Assembly (NCBI RefSeq): GCF_900141835.1
Contig: NZ_FQZD01000005.1
Span: forward strand, 222,260-286,259
Length of the DNA: 64,000 nucleotides
Reading direction: 5' to 3'
DNA from: Propionispora hippei DSM 15287
GTDB taxonomy: Bacteria; Bacillota; Negativicutes; Propionisporales; Propionisporaceae
Shown here: positions 7,880 to 18,335 of the stretch, piece by piece
How positions within the stretch are numbered: position 1 is the stretch's first letter
How the letters are laid out: every line of letters begins with the position of its first letter
The notes under the pieces: model-generated
Databases searched by the model: none
The model's input: the letters and a program-made list of their open reading frames with translations, nothing else
Told to the model about the DNA's origin: nothing
Translations under genes and position numbers: made by a program

Positions 7880-8914
7880 ATGGGTGACGCTATACGACAA
7901 CGATGCCTTACTCTTGCATTGGAAACTAGCTGTGACGAAACATCAGCGGCTATTGTTGCCGACGGGCGGGTCGTATTATCAAATATTATTTCTTCGCAGA
8001 TTCCGGTGCACCAAAAATTTGGCGGTGTCGTACCGGAAATTGCTTCTCGCAAACATATTGAGAATGTGATGGCGGTGGTTGATGAGGCGTTGTCTGTGGC
8101 CGGAGTCGGCTTAAACGACCTTTCAGCCATCGGAGTGACCTATGGACCAGGGCTGGTTGGTGCCTTGCTGGTCGGTGTTTCCGTAGCTAAGGCGCTTGCC
8201 TTTGCGACAGATTTGCCGCTGATTGGTGTAAACCATCTGGAAGGGCATATTTTTGCCAACTTTTTATCGCATGCTGCTTTACAGCCACCTTTTATCGCCC
8301 TGGTAGTATCTGGCGGGCATACTTCCTTAATCCAGGTCAAAGACTATCATTCCTTCGAGCTGCTGGGGCAAACCAGGGATGATGCGGCAGGGGAAGCCTT
8401 TGACAAGATTGCCCGGGTGCTTAAACTGCCTTATCCGGGTGGTCCTCACATCGACAGGCTGGCTCAGCAGGGAAACCCGGCGGCCATTGCCTTTCCCCGG
8501 GCTCTTACAGGCCAGAAAAATTTCGAGTTTAGCTTCAGCGGTTTGAAATCGGCGGTTATTAATTACATTCATAACGCCGAACAGAGAGGAGAACGAATAC
8601 CGCAGGCTGATTTGGCGGCCAGCTTTCAGGCGGCGGTTGTCGATGTATTGGTTAATAAAACCATGCAGGCCGTCCGGCAGTGTCAGGTAAACCAAGTTGT
8701 TGTAGCCGGCGGCGTAGCCGCTAACAGCGCTCTTAAAAGTGCTCTTCAGGAAGCCTGTGACGCTGCAGGACTGGCATTATACTATCCCGACCCCATTCTT
8801 TGTACGGATAACGCCGCGATGATTGCTTGTCGTGCTTATTATCAGTATTTACAGGATGACTTGGCAGATTTGCACCTAAACGCCCGGCCTGCTTTGAAAT
8901 TAGGGAACCGCTGA
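7880..8914 (+). CDS. tsaD: tRNA N6-adenosine threonylcarbamoyltransferase TsaD
   Basis: TsaD transfers the threonylcarbamoyl group to A37 of tRNAs, working with TsaB and TsaE. The protein (344 residues) starts with the ASKHA motif [15 protein letters not shown]. It has the metal-binding His119 and His123 (NHLEGH), SGGHTSL, the [10 protein letters not shown] segment and the C-terminal CTDNAAMIA motif with the metal Asp. A GGAGG ribosome site lies upstream. The last codons and the stop lie inside a dispersed repeat (see 8902-9047). Confidence 0.96.
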   Translation: MGDAIRQRCLTLALETSCDETSAAIVADGRVVLSNIISSQIPVHQKFGGVVPEIASRKHIENVMAVVDEALSVAGVGLNDLSAIGVTYGPGLVGALLVGVSVAKALAFATDLPLIGVNHLEGHIFANFLSHAALQPPFIALVVSGGHTSLIQVKDYHSFELLGQTRDDAAGEAFDKIARVLKLPYPGGPHIDRLAQQGNPAAIAFPRALTGQKNFEFSFSGLKSAVINYIHNAEQRGERIPQADLAASFQAAVVDVLVNKTMQAVRQCQVNQVVVAGGVAANSALKSALQEACDAAGLALYYPDPILCTDNAAMIACRAYYQYLQDDLADLHLNARPALKLGNR

Positions 8915-9047
8915 AGTAATAAGACTATTGACCTGAGCGAGATTTTTTTTGCCTGGTAAAGCAGTAAAATGGGAAAAGGCTGGAGCTGTTTTAGGGGCTT
9001 GCTGACGCCGCCAGGTGGAAGAAGGTCCGTCAGGATGAGCGGTCAAA
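8902..9047 (-). repeat. Dispersed repeat, family 3 (copy 1, minus orientation)
   Basis: On the minus strand this stretch reads GGCGTCAGCAAGCC, later AAAAAAAATCTC, and ends CTTATTACTTCAGCGGTTCC. The copy at 39560-39707 has GCGTCAGCAAACC, then GAAAAAATCTC, and ends CTCATTAAGTCAGCGGTTCC in the same order and spacing. The left end overlaps the tsaD stop codon, so the last residues (LGNR) are encoded by repeat sequence. The remaining gap to 9242 holds no recognisable gene. Confidence 0.45.
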
Positions 9048-9242
9048 ATACACCTGTGGTCGCTTAGACGCTTGAAGAAGAAAGATGTTTGCATTGACTG
9101 TTTTCTTGTGGCGGACTTATGTGGTAAATATTTATGAAAATTGAAGCTTTGTTGTTTTAAATTGTCCTAGGAAACAAGGAATTTTTAACCGGTAGGTAGA
9201 ATAGATATACTTTGAACCATTTTTGGAGGTACTTGTATAGCC

Positions 9243-10667
9243 ATGAGTGTAGTAGGAGATATATGCAGAAAAATAACTACACTGCAATCAACGCAGATTG
9301 AATTGTTAGAAAATATCACTGCCAATATGGGACTCATGGCAGATTTGGCTCATGCGCAGGTCACCGTATATGCTAAGGCGAGTGACAATAATTTTGTTGT
9401 TATTTTGTCTCAGGTCAAACCACATACGAGTTTTATTCAGCGTAAACCCAGCTTGCTTGGGTCGACCGTACATATTGCGGAAGAGCCGCTGGTTGCCCGT
9501 ACCTTTGTTTCCGGCCAGTCTATTTGCGGACAGCGTGAATGGGCTCTGGGCATGTGGATGGAAATGCGAACTTACCCGATCTTTGATAACGATGACGATA
9601 TTATTGCGGTTATCAGCTTTGAGGCCAGCTCGGATGAGGTGCGGGCAGAAGGCCATGGCATTTTAGTGGAAAGCGCGTACATGCTGCAGACAATTTTGCG
9701 GGAAAGGTCCAACCGCAAGCTGTTTCGGCCACTCTCAGCCAGTGATGGCATCCTGGTAATTGATGAGAAGGGACAAATAATTTTTGCCAATTCGGCCGCT
9801 ACCAGTATTTTTAAAGTTTTAGGTATCTCGCATATTGTGGGAAGGCGTTTCTATGATCGCCATGTGGATATGCGGTTGGTTCAAAAGGCGATTCGCAGCA
9901 AAGAACCCAGTGAGGTTGAAGTGGAAGCCGGAGGAATGACGCTGGTACAGCGGGTGATTCCGATTGTCAGTGATGCCGGGCTGGTCGCCCGGGTAGTTGT
10001 TATTGTCGCCAATGTAACGGAAATAAAGAAAAAAGAAAAAGAGCTTTTGATCAAAGCGGCTGTTATTCAGGAAATCCATCACCGGGTTAAAAACAATCTG
10101 CAAACGATTGCCAGTCTGCTTAGATTGCAAGCCCGCCGGACCAAGTCGCAACCGGTTAAAGCAGCTTTGCGGGAAAGTGTCAACCGCATTCTTAGTATTT
10201 CTGTCGTGCATGAATTTTTATCGCAACAGGATGCCGAATTTATTGATGTGGCGGAAGTCGCGCGCAATATTCTGGATATGGTGATTCAAAATATGCTGGA
10301 GCCGGATTTTAACCTGCAAACAATTTTTAACGGGAATACAGTCATTCTGGCTTCAGAAAAAGCCAGCAGTTTGGCTTTGGTCATCAACGAATTAATCCAA
10401 AATTCTATTGAACATGGTTTTATCGGCCGTCGCGAGGGTATGATAGGTGTGGATATTGCCACGTTGGAAAAAACGTATCAAGTGGATATATATGATAATG
10501 GCATTGGCCTGCCTGAAGGCTTTAGCCCGCAAAATTCAAACAGCCTGGGGTTACAGATTGTGCGCACTTTGATAGAAGACGATCTTGGCGGCAGTTTTCA
10601 GCTATACGCCAATAATGGGACTCATGCGTGCATTACCATACCCCGCGAAGTGGAAGGAGGGAAATAA
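9243..10667 (+). CDS. Sensor histidine kinase, PdtaS/EutW-like (GAF-like, PAS, HisKA_2, HATPase)
   Basis: A 474-residue soluble kinase without membrane segments, so it senses a cytoplasmic signal. Domains in order are an N-terminal GAF-like H_kinase_N domain (about 1-150), PAS (about 160-265), HisKA_2 with the HHRVKNNLQTIASLLRLQ motif (His279/280), and HATPase with NELIQNSIEHGF and DNGIGLPEGF. The same arrangement is found in mycobacterial PdtaS, which partners an ANTAR response regulator, and that is what follows 4 bases downstream here. The signal is unknown. Confidence 0.88.
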   Translation: MSVVGDICRKITTLQSTQIELLENITANMGLMADLAHAQVTVYAKASDNNFVVILSQVKPHTSFIQRKPSLLGSTVHIAEEPLVARTFVSGQSICGQREWALGMWMEMRTYPIFDNDDDIIAVISFEASSDEVRAEGHGILVESAYMLQTILRERSNRKLFRPLSASDGILVIDEKGQIIFANSAATSIFKVLGISHIVGRRFYDRHVDMRLVQKAIRSKEPSEVEVEAGGMTLVQRVIPIVSDAGLVARVVVIVANVTEIKKKEKELLIKAAVIQEIHHRVKNNLQTIASLLRLQARRTKSQPVKAALRESVNRILSISVVHEFLSQQDAEFIDVAEVARNILDMVIQNMLEPDFNLQTIFNGNTVILASEKASSLALVINELIQNSIEHGFIGRREGMIGVDIATLEKTYQVDIYDNGIGLPEGFSPQNSNSLGLQIVRTLIEDDLGGSFQLYANNGTHACITIPREVEGGK

Positions 10668-10671
10668 TCAT

Positions 10672-11253
10672 ATGCAACCTTTGCGCATTGTGATAGCGGA
10701 CAATGAATCGATTATCCGCATGGACTTGAAGGAAATACTGGAAGAAGCCGGGCATACCGTGATCGGTGAAGCCAACGACGGGGTGAAAGCGGTGGAATTG
10801 GTGAGAAAGCTGCGCCCCGACCTGGTGATCATGGATATAAAAATGCCGGAGATGGATGGAATTGCGGCTGCAAAAGTTATTTCCAACGAAAAACTTTCAC
10901 CGGTTTTGCTGCTTACTGCATTTAGTCAAAAAGAAATAGTGGAAAGGGCAAAAGATTCAGGTGTGTTAGCCTATCTGGTCAAGCCGGTCAAAGAGGTGAA
11001 TTTGTTTCCTGCAATGGAAATTGCCCTCTCAAGGTTCCAGGAAATTACCGAACTGGAGCAGGAACTGGAAGGCGTTAAAAACTCTTTGGAGACCCGTAAA
11101 ATTTTAGACCGGGCTAAGGGTATTTTGATGGATGCCTATAATTTGAATGAAAGTGAAGCATACCGCCGTATTCAGCAGTATAGTATGAGTAAACGGAAAT
11201 CTATAAGGGAAGTGGCTGAGGCGATTGTAGAGTCCGTCACAAAAAAAAGATAG
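10672..11253 (+). CDS. ANTAR-domain response regulator (RNA-binding antiterminator), PdtaR/EutV-like
   Basis: A 193-residue regulator with a receiver domain (1-120; phosphoacceptor Asp55 in IMDIKMP, conserved Lys in YLVKPV) and a C-terminal ANTAR domain (about 130-185; RKILDRAKGILMDAY, then EAYRRIQQYSMSKRKSIREVA). ANTAR proteins bind paired hexaloop RNA hairpins and prevent transcription termination. The receiver acidic pair is DN rather than DD/ED. The start is ATG 10672, with GGAGGG 12 bases upstream; longer readings overlap the kinase. No ANTAR target hairpin pair was recognised in this window. Confidence 0.9.
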   Translation: MQPLRIVIADNESIIRMDLKEILEEAGHTVIGEANDGVKAVELVRKLRPDLVIMDIKMPEMDGIAAAKVISNEKLSPVLLLTAFSQKEIVERAKDSGVLAYLVKPVKEVNLFPAMEIALSRFQEITELEQELEGVKNSLETRKILDRAKGILMDAYNLNESEAYRRIQQYSMSKRKSIREVAEAIVESVTKKR

Positions 11254-11254
11254 T

Positions 11255-11281
11255 AAACCCGGCAGGCTGCTGCTGGGTTTT
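11255..11281 (+). terminator. Terminator of the kinase/regulator operon
   Basis: AACCCGGCAG pairs with CTGCTGGGTT (one G-U) around loop GCTG, followed by TTTTAT. It begins two bases after the stop codon. Confidence 0.8.
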
Positions 11282-11333
11282 ATCTCATAGGCCGCCTTGC
11301 GAGCATTGCCTGCCTGTTTAGCGGCGAGTGTGT

Positions 11334-11376
11334 AACTCTCAGGGAAGTCCGGTTAGGATCTCTGAGAGTTTCTTTT
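11334..11376 (+). terminator. Second hairpin with T-rich tail
   Basis: AACTCTCAG (11334-11342) pairs perfectly with CTGAGAGTT (11362-11370) around a 19-base loop and is followed by TCTTTT. It could be a back-up terminator. The large loop makes it weaker. Confidence 0.45.
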
Positions 11377-11381
11377 GCAAT

Positions 11382-11677
11382 TTGAATAAATGAATAAATT
11401 TTCCAGACGGGGTCATACTAGGGCATGTAATCAAACTAATGGAATGATTGATGCCGAATGATTTTTACGCCCGGCGAATTATACTCTAAGGGGGAGTGAA
11501 TTTCCAGCCTTTTTCCTTCTCGTCAGTCAGCCTGCTGCCGGCATGTCCCGCTTGCCCGTCTTGGGGGGCTGTGCAAATAGCTTTATCATTCTCCTGGTGT
11601 TTTAAGGCTGACAAGGTGCTAGAATAGGAAAATTATGCTCAAGTTATAAAAAAAGTGGATTTTCCCCCAGAAAGCTC
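11382..11677 (+). other. Intergenic stretch upstream of the groES promoter
   Basis: About 300 bases with no convincing reading frame, RNA or repeat. It separates the two-component operon from the groES promoter. Confidence 0.4.
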
Positions 11678-11709
11678 TTGATTTTTTTGTGCAAATTATA
11701 TATTATAAT
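11678..11709 (+). promoter_or_regulatory. groESL promoter
   Basis: TTGATT (11678-11683), a 17-base spacer, then TATTAT (11701-11706), overlapping a TATAAT at 11704-11709. The CIRCE operator starts nine bases later, where an HrcA dimer would block initiation. Confidence 0.7.
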
Positions 11710-11717
11710 TTATGGAA

Positions 11718-11744
11718 TTAGCACTCAACCTTAGTGAGTGCTAA
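11718..11744 (+). promoter_or_regulatory. CIRCE operator (HrcA binding site)
   Basis: TTAGCACTC-N9-GAGTGCTAA, a perfect match to the CIRCE consensus, sits between the promoter and the groES ribosome site. CIRCE is bound by the heat-shock repressor HrcA, whose activity depends on GroEL, so the operon is expected to be heat-inducible. hrcA is not in this window. Confidence 0.97.
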
Positions 11745-11774
11745 CAAAAAAATTATAAATGACAAACACGATAA

Positions 11775-12074
<300 letters not shown>

Positions 12075-12097
12075 TAAAAATCAATTATGGGAGGTAA

Positions 12098-13747
<1,650 letters not shown>

Positions 13748-13838
13748 GGTGCGCTTTACAAACCAGTAAATAAGCTGGGTATGTTGCTCCCATAACTCCA
13801 ATGTTAACGATTTGTTAACGAGATTTGTAAAAAATATT

Positions 13839-13883
13839 AGAGGTTGTCCATAAGTTGACAAAACTTGTGGGCGACCTCTTTTT
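13839..13883 (+). terminator. groESL terminator
   Basis: AGAGGTTGTCC pairs with GGGCGACCTCT (with a G-U and one offset) around an inner small stem AAGTT/AACTT, followed by five T residues. Confidence 0.75.
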
Positions 13884-14063
13884 CATTGTCTTGGTGGCAT
13901 GTAAATGGTTGTCCTAATAGTCGCAACATTTCACGTTCTGTTTTTTCTTAAGCTTACGGTTAATAGAGCTGGGGTCATATGATAATAAGAAGACATAGTG
14001 CATATACACTAATTTCGTGTAGCTTCATATAATGGTAACAAAGGACCGAAAAGGAGGGACAAT

Positions 14064-14513
14064 ATGAATTATCCCAGATATCGCTGGAATAAAGCGCCAA
14101 ATATAATTGATTATGGCCCGAAACCTTTTATTGTAAATATAGAACAGGCGACAAAACAAAATAAGACATTTCGCACCACGATATGGACGGGCGATTTTAT
14201 GCAGTTAACTCTAATGTGTATCCCTGCTGGCGGTGAGATCGGACTGGAGATTCATCAGCATCTTGACCAGTTCATTCGTATTGAAAAGGGGTTAGGTCTT
14301 GTAAAAATGGGCATCCACAAAAATGATTTGTGCTTCCAGAGGAATATCGGTGCTGGATATGCATTTATTATTCCGGCAGGGACGTGGCATAACTTAATTA
14401 ATAAGGGAGAAGGTTCCTTAAAACTGTATTCAATTTATGCGCCACCTCAACATCCCCAAGGAACCGTGCATGTTACAAAGGCTGATGCCGAGGCAGACGA
14501 ACATGGCTATTAA
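14064..14513 (+). CDS. Cupin domain protein
   Basis: A 149-residue single-cupin protein. The first cupin motif reads GGEIGLEIHQHLDQFIRIEKG, in which the two His and the acidic residue are metal-ligand candidates. The second reads IPAGTWHNLINKG, with another His. Small cupins of this type are common in anaerobes and their substrates are mostly unknown. A strong ribosome site (AAAAGGAGG) precedes the start. It appears to be a single-gene unit between the groEL terminator and a convergent membrane gene. Confidence 0.8.
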   Translation: MNYPRYRWNKAPNIIDYGPKPFIVNIEQATKQNKTFRTTIWTGDFMQLTLMCIPAGGEIGLEIHQHLDQFIRIEKGLGLVKMGIHKNDLCFQRNIGAGYAFIIPAGTWHNLINKGEGSLKLYSIYAPPQHPQGTVHVTKADAEADEHGY

Positions 14514-14653
14514 GAAACAGCCTGCAGATAGTCCGGTCAAAATTTACATTTATTGCGAATTTTTTACAAATACGATCATTACACGATATTATTGTGAGAA
14601 TTAAGTTTTATACTGCAATTAATTTACTTTCCGCCCTTGGTGATGAGTGTAAA

Positions 14654-14752
14654 ATGCGAACAGTAGACAGAGCAGGAAGAGAATTAATTTTGCCTTTAGG
14701 TGCTATGACTCGCGCTATTATTGAAATATATTATTATTTATGGCCGGATTGA
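14654..14752 (+). CDS. Possible small protein (32 residues)
   Basis: An ATG preceded by GGTGAT, which can pair with the 16S rRNA tail, opens a 32-codon frame starting MRTVDRAGRELILPLGAM and ending YYYLWPD. A good plus-strand terminator follows 10 bases later, which would fit a small transcribed gene. I do not recognise the product, and the frame stays open further upstream without a clear start. It may be chance. Confidence 0.25.
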   Translation: MRTVDRAGRELILPLGAMTRAIIEIYYYLWPD

Positions 14753-14762
14753 TCCTTATTTT

Positions 14763-14805
14763 TAGAGCCTCACAAAGTGAAAAACTTTTGTGAGGCTCTT
14801 TTATA
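14763..14805 (+). terminator. Terminator-like hairpin
   Basis: AGAGCCTCACAAA pairs with the complementary TTTTGTGAGGCTCT around an A-rich loop, followed by TTTTAT on the plus strand. It lies between the cupin gene and the convergent membrane gene and may stop read-through from either side. Confidence 0.65.
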
Positions 14806-14819
14806 TGTCTACAGATGCC

Positions 14820-15302
14820 TTACACTTTTCTTTCGCTATTGAAAAAAGAGCTTGTTTTTAAGAAAATCCAGGTGATACAAGACCACCAAAGGAAAAACAC
14901 AAAAAGCGAAACATAGGGGTAAAGCCAAGATCGGAAATCAAATAAGTTTGCATTCCTTACCAAAAGTCCATAACCAACGCTGGCGCAGGAAAAAGTGAAA
15001 ATATAGGGGTAACGGAAAAGTTTCTTTTTGGGGAAAAAGTAAAGAAATAACATGACAGTTGTAAGCCAGCTTGCCGGAGAAAGAAAATTCTGGCCCCAAG
15101 CAGCAAACAGTCCCATATTCTTAAACCACATAATATGAAGAACGTTCTGAAACAGACTAACAATAAGAACATCGCCAAACGCTCCTAATAGAAAACCGTA
15201 AATAAAATATTCTTTATAATCTTTTTTCGGAATAAAAATCAAAGTGAAGGAAAAAGTCACAAGCAAATATACTGGGTAAAACAAAAGTGTTACAAGCTCC
15301 AT
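14820..15302 (-). CDS. Small integral membrane protein, function unknown
   Basis: A 160-residue protein with about five hydrophobic segments (for example LVTLLFYPVYLLVTFSFTLI and the LYPYVSLFVFFLWWSCITWI stretch). Loops are short and positively charged (PKKDYKEY, FPKKKLFRYP). No catalytic motif is recognised. Its size and topology resemble small uncharacterised membrane proteins of spore-forming Firmicutes. The ribosome site AAGGGAA is moderate. It is divergent from pdaB and convergent to the cupin gene. Confidence 0.7.
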   Translation of the reverse strand: MELVTLLFYPVYLLVTFSFTLIFIPKKDYKEYFIYGFLLGAFGDVLIVSLFQNVLHIMWFKNMGLFAAWGQNFLSPASWLTTVMLFLYFFPKKKLFRYPYIFTFSCASVGYGLLVRNANLFDFRSWLYPYVSLFVFFLWWSCITWIFLKTSSFFNSERKV

Positions 15303-15388
15303 CGTGGTTTGTTCCCTTCTTGTCAGTATTTTATAGTATGGTGCCTTAGGGGGGAGAGTTTTATGCAGGTATGGAAAGGAGCGGCGAT

Positions 15389-15469
15389 ATGAATCGATCT
15401 TTTTGCTCCGTCGGGCATATTGGAGAGCTTTGCTGCATAAGTAGTATTGGGCGAGGTTCTTGCGGATAA
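15389..15469 (+). CDS. Possible leader peptide upstream of pdaB
   Basis: An ATG with AAAGGAG upstream opens a 26-codon frame containing four Cys residues. It ends 12 bases before the pdaB start, so translation could be coupled. There is no similarity I recognise, and it may be spurious. Confidence 0.2.
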   Translation: MNRSFCSVGHIGELCCISSIGRGSCG

Positions 15470-15481
15470 GGGGGCGAAAAG

Positions 15482-16222
15482 ATGATTTTTGATTTGCGGC
15501 GGTTTAAAACATTCCGGCATTTATTTTACAGCGTAGTCGGCTTGCTGGCGATTAGTACGGTATATATTCAGGTTGCCGATCTGATTCATACCGGTCCGAT
15601 TGCCATTGCCGGGACCAGGACGGATCAAAAGGTTGTGGCGCTAACCTTTGATCATTCCTGGGGCAATAAATTTACTCCGTCGATTCTGGATACACTGAAA
15701 CAATATAATGTAAAGGCGACTTTCTTCATTATGGGACCCTGGGCGACAAAATATCCGGACGTTGCAAAGCGCATCGTTGCAGACGGCCATGAGGTAGGCA
15801 GTCACGGCTACCGGCATGAAAATTATGGCGACAGGAGTGCTGACTGGGTACGTGAGGATATTCAAAAAGCGCATGCCCAGATCAAGGAAGTTACCGGTGT
15901 GGAACCGGTACTGTTGCGTCCGCCGAACGGGCACTATTCCCAAAGTTCCTTGAAGACTACCGATGAACTGGGCTATAAAACGATTATCTGGAATGTCGAT
16001 TCGCTGGACTGGAAAAATCCGGGAAGAGATGTTATTGTGGAACGGGTCATGAAACGGCTTAAACCGGGCGCTATCATTCTGATGCATGCTTCCGATACAC
16101 CGGTGCAAACGGCGGAGGCTTTGCCTATTTTGCTGGAAAAGATCAAGGCGGAAGGCTACACCTTTGTGACGGTCGGTGATTTACTGCAAAACTATGCCGG
16201 GCAGGGAATTTTGAAGCATTGA
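15482..16222 (+). CDS. pdaB: Polysaccharide deacetylase, PdaB-like
   Basis: A 246-residue protein with an N-terminal membrane anchor (about 15-35) and a NodB-type deacetylase domain. Motifs are VVALTFDHSWGNK (motif 1), SHGYRHENYGD (motif 2, with two metal-binding His), LLRPPNGHYS (motif 3) and IILMHASD near the end. PdaB-type enzymes act on peptidoglycan during sporulation. The usual second metal-binding Asp of motif 1 (TFDD) is His here; PdaB-like proteins typically vary at this place, so activity may be altered. The start is supported by AGGGGG. Confidence 0.85.
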   Translation: MIFDLRRFKTFRHLFYSVVGLLAISTVYIQVADLIHTGPIAIAGTRTDQKVVALTFDHSWGNKFTPSILDTLKQYNVKATFFIMGPWATKYPDVAKRIVADGHEVGSHGYRHENYGDRSADWVREDIQKAHAQIKEVTGVEPVLLRPPNGHYSQSSLKTTDELGYKTIIWNVDSLDWKNPGRDVIVERVMKRLKPGAIILMHASDTPVQTAEALPILLEKIKAEGYTFVTVGDLLQNYAGQGILKH

Positions 16223-16235
16223 TGAAAGCTATGGT

Positions 16236-16260
16236 CGGGCAGTGAAAACTGCCCGTTTTG
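16236..16260 (+). terminator. pdaB terminator
   Basis: CGGGCAGT-GAAA-ACTGCCCG, a perfect 8-bp stem with a GNRA-type loop, followed by TTTTGC. Confidence 0.85.
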
Positions 16261-16390
16261 CATGGAAGCCTGTGCAATTTTTATGTCCTAGAAGGAAATG
16301 AGCTGTTTCCGGCGAAAGTAAAAGAGTTACATAATTTGAAGAAGTACTGCTCAAAATTACAAGGGAACACGAAATGAAGGTGCAACTCAT

Positions 16391-17509
16391 ATGAACTCGC
16401 TGCTAACAACGGCTTCGGCTAACATCATCTCCGGCAAGCGGCTGGATTTTGATGAAGCGATGGCTTTATACCAGCAAGGAGATCTACTGCATTTGGCTAA
16501 TTTGGCCCGGTCGGTGAAGCACACCAGATCAGGCCGCCAAGTGTTTTTTAATGTAAACAGGCATGTAAATCTGACTAATATTTGTGTATCGCAATGTCCG
16601 TTGTGCGCATTTGCCCGTCTGGAGAATAGTGCCGATGCCTATCTGATGGATATTTCCGAGGTGGTGCGGCTGGTGGAAACCGCCGGACGGGAAAATCCTG
16701 ATCTGACCGAGGTGCACATGGTAAGCGCACTGCATCCGGCAACTCCGTTTAGCTATTATCTAGATGTGATTGCCGCAGTCAAACGGACCTTGCCGCATAT
16801 TCATCTGAAAGCGTTTACTCCGGTGGAAATTGTTCATTTTAGCAAAATTAGCGGTTTACCGGTGAAGGCTGTGCTTGCCCAGTTAAAAGCAGCCGGTCTG
16901 GATTCGCTGCCTGGCGGCGGAGCGGAAATTTTGGATGACGCCGTGCGACAGGTTATTTGCCCCGCTAAAGCAACTACGCAACAATGGATTGACGTTATTA
17001 AGGAAGCTCACCGTCAGAATATCCCGACCAATGCCACGATGTTATACGGCCATATTGAAACCGCGGAGCAAAGAATCAGGCATTTGCTGACACTGCGTGA
17101 TATACAGGATGAGACCGGCGGGTTTCAGGCCTTTGTTGCTTTTCCTTTTCACCCTGAGAATACAGGGCTGAGCAGCAAGGCAAGAAGAGCGAGCTGCTGG
17201 GAAGATTTAAAACTGATTGCTATGGCTAGATTGGTATTGGATAATTTTGACCACATCAAAGCGTTTTGGATGATGCTCAGCCTGCCGGTTGCTCAACTGG
17301 CACTGCATTTTGGTGTTGATGATTTGGACGGTACCGTTCAGGAGGAAAAAATCATCCATGCCGCCGGAGCGACTACCCAAAAGGGGATAAGCAAACAGGA
17401 ACTAATTACACTGATACGGGAAACCGGCTATGTTCCGGTCGAGAGGGATACCTTCTACCATCCTGTAAAGGTATATGGAGAGGATGGCTCTGATCATGCT
17501 AAAGCCTAA
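16391..17509 (+). CDS. mqnE: Aminofutalosine synthase MqnE
   Basis: A radical-SAM enzyme that joins 3-(1-carboxyvinyloxy)benzoate (from MqnA) with S-adenosylmethionine to give 6-amino-6-deoxyfutalosine in the alternative menaquinone pathway. The 372-residue protein has the iron-sulfur motif C-x3-C-x2-C (ICVSQCPLCAF), the LKAFTPVEI segment and LDSLPGGGAEIL shared with MqnC. It is distinguished from MqnC by the NATMLYGHIET segment. It is the first of four overlapping genes. Confidence 0.93.
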   Translation: MNSLLTTASANIISGKRLDFDEAMALYQQGDLLHLANLARSVKHTRSGRQVFFNVNRHVNLTNICVSQCPLCAFARLENSADAYLMDISEVVRLVETAGRENPDLTEVHMVSALHPATPFSYYLDVIAAVKRTLPHIHLKAFTPVEIVHFSKISGLPVKAVLAQLKAAGLDSLPGGGAEILDDAVRQVICPAKATTQQWIDVIKEAHRQNIPTNATMLYGHIETAEQRIRHLLTLRDIQDETGGFQAFVAFPFHPENTGLSSKARRASCWEDLKLIAMARLVLDNFDHIKAFWMMLSLPVAQLALHFGVDDLDGTVQEEKIIHAAGATTQKGISKQELITLIRETGYVPVERDTFYHPVKVYGEDGSDHAKA

Positions 17510-18335
17510 ACTTGGACACATTAATTTTATTAACTGCCTGCCGTTGGATTATGGGCTGACGCAGGGCGGTTTTGCCCGGGGAATGGATATTTATCCCCAG
17601 GTTCCTTCGGCTTTGAATGAGGCTATTGTGGCAGGTCAACTGGATATAAGCCCGGTTTCTTCTATTATGTATGCCTTGCATGCCGATCAATTTTTCTTGC
17701 TGCCCAACGTGTCTATTAGTGCGGCCGGTGGCTTACAAAGTATCCTTTTGGTAGCCAAACGTCCAATTGAGGAACTGAACGGCGCTCATATAGCTTTGAC
17801 TTCCAAATCGGCCACTTCCCATGTGCAGCTCAAAATTGTGCTTGAGCAAGCTTATCATCTATGTCCGCAATATGCTGTCAGTGCGCTTTCTTTGGCGGAA
17901 GGCGTGCTGGATACGGCCGACGCGGTATTGTTTATCGGCGATGATGCGCTGCATGCCTATTTGAACCGGCAGGACGGCTACTATTATTATGATATGGGGG
18001 CCGAGTGGCGTAAGTTGACGAATCTTTCCATGGTATATGCCGTATGGGTCGTTAACCGTAAGTTTGCCCAAGAAAATCCAGCGCTTGTGCAATATGCTTA
18101 TGAACAGGTAACCGGTGCTTTCGCTTATGGCTTAACGCATGTTGAGGAAGCTGCTGCGGCCAGGGAACGGCACGCTCCGTTCAGTGCGCGGCAAATCTCT
18201 GATTATCTAAAGCTATTGAACTATGGCTTTACGCCGCAGCATGAGGAGGCTTTGCTTACTTATTACAGGCGTGCCCAGACGCTTGGCTTGCTGTCGACTG
18301 TTCCGGAATTGAGAATGGCGGAGGTAATGCTATGA
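17496..18335 (+). CDS. mqnA: Chorismate dehydratase MqnA
   Basis: MqnA dehydrates chorismate to 3-(1-carboxyvinyloxy)benzoate, the entry step of the futalosine pathway. The fold is that of periplasmic binding proteins. The start LGHINFINCLPLDYGL and the following VPSALNEAIVAGQLDISPVSSI are typical. ATG 17496 gives the canonical N-terminus; ATGs at 17475 and 17484 also lie in frame. The gene overlaps mqnE at its start and mqnC at its end (ATGA). 279 residues is normal. Confidence 0.92.
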   Translation: MLKPKLGHINFINCLPLDYGLTQGGFARGMDIYPQVPSALNEAIVAGQLDISPVSSIMYALHADQFFLLPNVSISAAGGLQSILLVAKRPIEELNGAHIALTSKSATSHVQLKIVLEQAYHLCPQYAVSALSLAEGVLDTADAVLFIGDDALHAYLNRQDGYYYYDMGAEWRKLTNLSMVYAVWVVNRKFAQENPALVQYAYEQVTGAFAYGLTHVEEAAAARERHAPFSARQISDYLKLLNYGFTPQHEEALLTYYRRAQTLGLLSTVPELRMAEVML

